A DNA stretch of 64,000 bases from UBA3478 sp049596955. GTDB taxonomy: Bacteria; Bacteroidota; Bacteroidia; Flavobacteriales; Flavobacteriaceae. Below are positions 61,040 through 64,000 of the stretch, in pieces. The stretch covers positions 9,118-73,117 of the forward strand of contig JBMYMD010000009.1 of NCBI GenBank assembly GCA_049596955.1, in the 5' to 3' direction. Below the pieces are notes generated by a model. The model did no database searches. It had not been told where the DNA came from and saw only the letters and a program-made list of their open reading frames with translations. Position 1 is the first letter of the stretch; each line of letters opens with the position of its first letter. The translations under genes were made by a program, and so were the position numbers.

Positions 61040-63109
61040 TTAGTCTGGACTGTATATTTTTTTTGCATTGCGATAGACCTCGGCCTTATCTAAAGTCATT
61101 TTCTTGGTTTTAAAATCGCGGTACAACTCCATTTGATCGTTGTAGTGCGGAGAATCAGAATGATCACTTGAGCCGTAGGAAATTACAGACTCAATTTCTA
61201 CGCCCTCTGAAGTAAACTTCACCAATTCTATATACGATTCTCCACTGACAACCTTTCTTCGGCCGTCTTCGAGTTTTACGGAGCCCATTGCAGTAATGAC
61301 ATCTGGCATACCCCAAATGGGTATGTCTTTTTCACCTCTAATTAAACGATGCATATCTCCTAGCTGAATGCGATCTGCACCGAAATAAGTTTGAAGATTT
61401 TCTTTAACTTTTTTCAATGCTGTAATGAGTTGTTCTTCGGTTACTTTTTTGTCCTTTGGTAAGCTTGAATAGATTTTCTGTAATTCAAAATATAAAGAAG
61501 CAAAGGCTCCTGCCCCATAACTATCGATATCTGCCTTTCTGTCCCAGTTTTGAATTTCGTTGATCAATACAGACAACTCAGGATAATTAACTGCTGAAAT
61601 GGAGTCTATGGCATTAATGTCAACATAATTAAATTGAAATGGCTTCGGAAACTGCCTGTCGTATTTTATTTTTTTAAATTCCTGATCTCCAATAGTCGAG
61701 TATCCATTGATTAACTCATATAGTCGCGTTGAGCGATTATTGTGATAGGTTTCGAAGTTCATGTCTTTACTAAAGCTTTCGGCAGATGGATTGTCACTCT
61801 CCGATGACGCGTAAAATGGACTGTGATTTGCATTGTAGATGTATCCGCTTTTGGGTTGTATGACCTGTGGTAATTCTTCAATATCGTAGGTCTCTGTCCA
61901 AAGGGTTTTTTTAGTATCTCCCGGAACCACTTCTTTCCAATTATAACCAGGAGCTCTCTTGGGAATGAGTCCGTTTGAAATATAGAAAATGGTATCATTT
62001 TTATCGGCATATCCGATATTAAATCCCGGAATGGATTTCATTTTTAAGGCCTCGTAAAACTCTGTAAAATTTTGAGCTTTATTCATGTTCCACCACTGCT
62101 GGAGTGCCTGAATATTGTAAAAAGCAGGAGTGCGCATCGCATAATATCCATTGTCATTTTTAAGAGTTGGGCCGAACATACTCTTGTAGTACTTTCTTGA
62201 AACCTTAATAGGGATACCTAAAATTCTTATGTACACCTTTGCTTTGTGAACCTCAAGAGGGTAAGCCTTACCGTCTACCCAGTAGGTATGCTTTTTCTTT
62301 GGATCCATTTTTAATTTGAAAACATCAAATTTATCTGGATAATTCACAGTGTGGGACCAAGCCAAATGTTCATTGGCTCCAGTTAAAATATTAGGAGATC
62401 CAGCAAATAAAGCTCCTAATATATTAGTGCCCTCTTCACTTACCAAATGTGCCTCATACCAAGATGCTGGCCCGTCTAATGGCTGATGCGTATTAATGGC
62501 TAAATACGTAGCATCTTCTTTAGTTTTAACACTGTTAAAAGCAAATGTGTTAGAGCCTCTCATTTCTTCAAGCTCCTCTGGGTCATTTAATTGATTACTC
62601 AAAATTCTTGACGCCCAATAATCTCCTCTAGAAAAGAAGAAAAGTTGTAATTGCTGATAACGCAGCATTTTTTTGGGGGTAAGGGGAAAAAGCTTTTGGT
62701 CGATAACCTCTTTTGGGTTTTTATGAGCATACCTGTTTAAGCCTTCAGCATATGCTTGAGTCAAGGTTTTGTAGGCAGGGCTAATGTCTGATTCATATTT
62801 TTCATTTACGATTTCTTCTGAACCTATAAGCTGGGCGACATAATCTGCTACGGCCCCCTTTAAACCTCTTTTTCGACTGAGCAAGGCGTTTCCGGCTAAG
62901 TAAGCTTCTTGTATGGTCTTAAAATCATCCTCTGCATGAGCCCAAGCTAAGCCATAAGCGACATCAGCATCAGTCTTTCCAAAAATATGGGGAACGCCCC
63001 ACTGATCACGAACAATCTCAACCTGATATTTTTTTTGCTGCGCGTTGGAATCTGAGAGAATTCCAAAGACAGCGATACACATTAGTGCGATGAACTTAAT
63101 ATTCTTCAT
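61040..63109 (-). CDS. Penicillin acylase-family Ntn hydrolase (acylase), secreted
   Basis: The 689-residue preprotein has a signal peptide (about residues 1-23). It has an alpha chain, then the autocatalytic cleavage site Gly185/Ser186: the mature beta chain would begin SNTFAF, with Ser186 as the N-terminal nucleophile. VRDQWGVPHIFG near residue 33 and LTGANEHLAWSHTVN are typical of PvdQ/AHL acylase-type enzymes. It may cleave N-acyl-homoserine lactones, N-acyl amino acids or penicillin-like amides. The ATG at 63109 is preferred over a TTG at 63118. It converges on the lipoprotein gene with a 2-base gap. Confidence 0.9.
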   Translation of the reverse strand: MKNIKFIALMCIAVFGILSDSNAQQKKYQVEIVRDQWGVPHIFGKTDADVAYGLAWAHAEDDFKTIQEAYLAGNALLSRKRGLKGAVADYVAQLIGSEEIVNEKYESDISPAYKTLTQAYAEGLNRYAHKNPKEVIDQKLFPLTPKKMLRYQQLQLFFFSRGDYWASRILSNQLNDPEELEEMRGSNTFAFNSVKTKEDATYLAINTHQPLDGPASWYEAHLVSEEGTNILGALFAGSPNILTGANEHLAWSHTVNYPDKFDVFKLKMDPKKKHTYWVDGKAYPLEVHKAKVYIRILGIPIKVSRKYYKSMFGPTLKNDNGYYAMRTPAFYNIQALQQWWNMNKAQNFTEFYEALKMKSIPGFNIGYADKNDTIFYISNGLIPKRAPGYNWKEVVPGDTKKTLWTETYDIEELPQVIQPKSGYIYNANHSPFYASSESDNPSAESFSKDMNFETYHNNRSTRLYELINGYSTIGDQEFKKIKYDRQFPKPFQFNYVDINAIDSISAVNYPELSVLINEIQNWDRKADIDSYGAGAFASLYFELQKIYSSLPKDKKVTEEQLITALKKVKENLQTYFGADRIQLGDMHRLIRGEKDIPIWGMPDVITAMGSVKLEDGRRKVVSGESYIELVKFTSEGVEIESVISYGSSDHSDSPHYNDQMELYRDFKTKKMTLDKAEVYRNAKKIYSPD

Positions 63110-63162
63110 TTTCTGCAATTTTTACTAAAGTTAGTACAAAGCTTATGAAATGTGGTCTATTC

Positions 63163-63194
63163 AAAAAAAAAGCCTCCCAGTTGGGAGGCTTTTC
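63163..63194 (-). terminator. Rho-independent terminator after the T9SS protein gene
   Basis: Read on the minus strand, AAAAGCCTCCCA and TGGGAGGCTTTT form a 12-bp stem around AC, followed by a run of nine T. It is placed 18 bases after the stop of the T9SS protein gene at 63212. Confidence 0.9.
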
Positions 63195-63211
63195 GCTATG
63201 GTTATTATCAA

Positions 63212-64000
63212 TTATTTCTTGGAAATGGTATAAGAACTAACTTCTCCATCGTGTATAATTCTAACGAAGTACAAGCCTTCTTGTAATCCACCTAAGTCGA
63301 TTTGATCTTTAGATTTTTTATCCATAATTAGTTGTCCTCCAAAGTTGAAGATTTGAACTCTCGCATCTGCTGGCAGATTACTGATATTCAATGTTTCTAC
63401 AACAGGGTTAGGATATAAAATAATCTCTTCGTCTTCATCTTCATCTTCAACTGTGCTTGAGAAGTTAAAGTCGCTACTTGAATTTTGAATTGGAGCTGCA
63501 GTAGAAGGTCCGCATCCGCTGATTTCTACATCATCAATGTAAATCCAATCTGAATTTCCAGAAGCGTCACACCTAAATCTTAAGCGAGTATTGGATGTGA
63601 ATGTTCCAGCAAATGAAACTTGCTCAAAATACCTTGGTCCATTCACAAATTCGTCTCCTTGATTCCATTCTTCAACGATGCTATAGCTAGAACCTCCATC
63701 AGTTGAAATTTCTAAGAAGAAGTCCTCACTTGGATTATCCATACTTCTAGCAACATAGGTAAATGAAACCTGTAACTCCTCAAATCCACTTAGGTCTAAG
63801 TTATCGGTGAACATGACCGAAGTAGAGGTGTTGTCTCTTAGACGAACGCTGAATACTCCTGAGTTGGCATACTGACTATCTCTGCTGCTTCTTCGTGCAT
63901 CAGATCCACCGTCATTCCAAATACCCCATCCAGATTCAAAGTCTTCTGAATCGATAAGTTGTTCTTGGCAATTCTGTGTTTGCGTAGTTGTAAAGCTCGT
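63212..64000 (-). CDS. T9SS-secreted protein, C-terminal part (5' end beyond window)
   Basis: The minus-strand frame is open from the right window edge (263 codons including stop), so an apparent ATG at 63814 is internal, not the start. The visible N-terminal part is a MAM/carbohydrate-binding-type beta-sandwich: EDFESGWGIWNDGG near the edge, then FTYVARSMDNP, and IYIDDVEISGCGP at its end. An acidic linker (EDEDEDEE) and a type A T9SS sorting domain follow (LYPNPVVETLNISN, GLYFVRI). Such modules are common C-terminal parts of secreted proteases or adhesins; the catalytic part, if any, is outside the window. It ends at a strong terminator. Confidence 0.9.
   Translation of the reverse strand, partial: TSFTTTQTQNCQEQLIDSEDFESGWGIWNDGGSDARRSSRDSQYANSGVFSVRLRDNTSTSVMFTDNLDLSGFEELQVSFTYVARSMDNPSEDFFLEISTDGGSSYSIVEEWNQGDEFVNGPRYFEQVSFAGTFTSNTRLRFRCDASGNSDWIYIDDVEISGCGPSTAAPIQNSSSDFNFSSTVEDEDEDEEIILYPNPVVETLNISNLPADARVQIFNFGGQLIMDKKSKDQIDLGGLQEGLYFVRIIHDGEVSSYTISKK

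Noticed and set aside
61033..61044. Palindrome ACTAAGCTTAGT at the convergent stop codons
   Set aside because: It is formed by two facing TAA stops and is short, so it is likely to be coincidental.
63212..63814. Start of the last gene at the ATG at 63814
   Set aside because: The frame stays open to the window edge and the residues upstream continue the same beta-sandwich domain.

Overview
The window is AT-rich, gene-dense chromosomal DNA from a bacterium of the phylum Bacteroidota, most likely a marine Flavobacteriaceae member. The evidence is: C-terminal type IX secretion (T9SS) sorting domains (genes at 58021 and 63212), many short SxC-type lipoprotein signals, several upstream matches to the Bacteroidota -7 element TAnnTTTG, DUF4212/SSS and DUF2490/DUF4956 gene pairs, and a sulfatase plus alpha-L-fucosidase set typical of users of sulfated algal fucans. 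The named families are recognised from sequence by eye; no database search was run. I saw no tRNA, rRNA, CRISPR array, transposase, phage gene or integration site. No stretch longer than 300 bases lacks a gene; the longest gap is 11783-12043.

Layout, left to right. 1-3693: glycerol operon glpK-glpD-glpF (minus strand, glpF cut by the window edge). 3844-11782: housekeeping and membrane genes, including a His/Met-rich small membrane protein, a DUF4956/DUF2490 pair, an AlkB-type hydroxylase, a GroES-like protein with a 52-residue lipoprotein, a TauE/SafE exporter, a CocE/S15 hydrolase and a TspO-like protein. 12044-23763: an accessory block of two lipoprotein sulfatases, an SGNH hydrolase, a beta-lactamase-fold hydrolase, M28 and M20 peptidases, DoxX and a sugar isomerase-like TIM barrel. 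23930-32187: an eight-gene, tightly coupled fucose operon with two GH29 fucosidases, the oxidative fucose pathway, the FucP permease and a mutarotase, followed by an M20D amidohydrolase that ends at a strong terminator.

33842-43020: SDR, SdpI-like protein, catalase-peroxidase katG, a divergent saccharopine dehydrogenase-like/indoleamine 2,3-dioxygenase pair, and a DUF1080-DUF1080-Gfo/Idh/MocA operon that resembles glycoside 3-oxidation systems. 43190-54589: a PqaA-type lipoprotein, the acetate operon (DUF4212, SSS symporter, acs), a GNAT acetyltransferase, PiT phosphate transporter, purU, DUF3089, DUF1643 and a small beta-barrel. 54741-61037: a soluble GAF histidine kinase, then a DUF1800-DUF1501-lipoprotein operon whose DUF1501 product carries a T9SS signal. 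61040-64000: a penicillin-acylase-type Ntn hydrolase and the C-terminal part of a T9SS-secreted protein.

How the genes may work together. The sulfatases and GH29 enzymes would release L-fucose outside the cytoplasm. FucP and the mutarotase import it and equilibrate its anomers. Fucose dehydrogenase, fuconolactonase, KDF dehydrogenase and the FAH-type hydrolase would convert it to pyruvate and L-lactate. L-fuconate dehydratase and any SusC/SusD pair are missing from the window. The best candidates for an undescribed system are the DUF1800-DUF1501-lipoprotein operon and the peptidase-rich sulfatase/fucosidase block. Two enzymes have substituted key residues: an M20 peptidase with His to Gln at a zinc ligand, and the fucose dehydrogenase-like SDR with Lys to Asn in the YxxxK motif.
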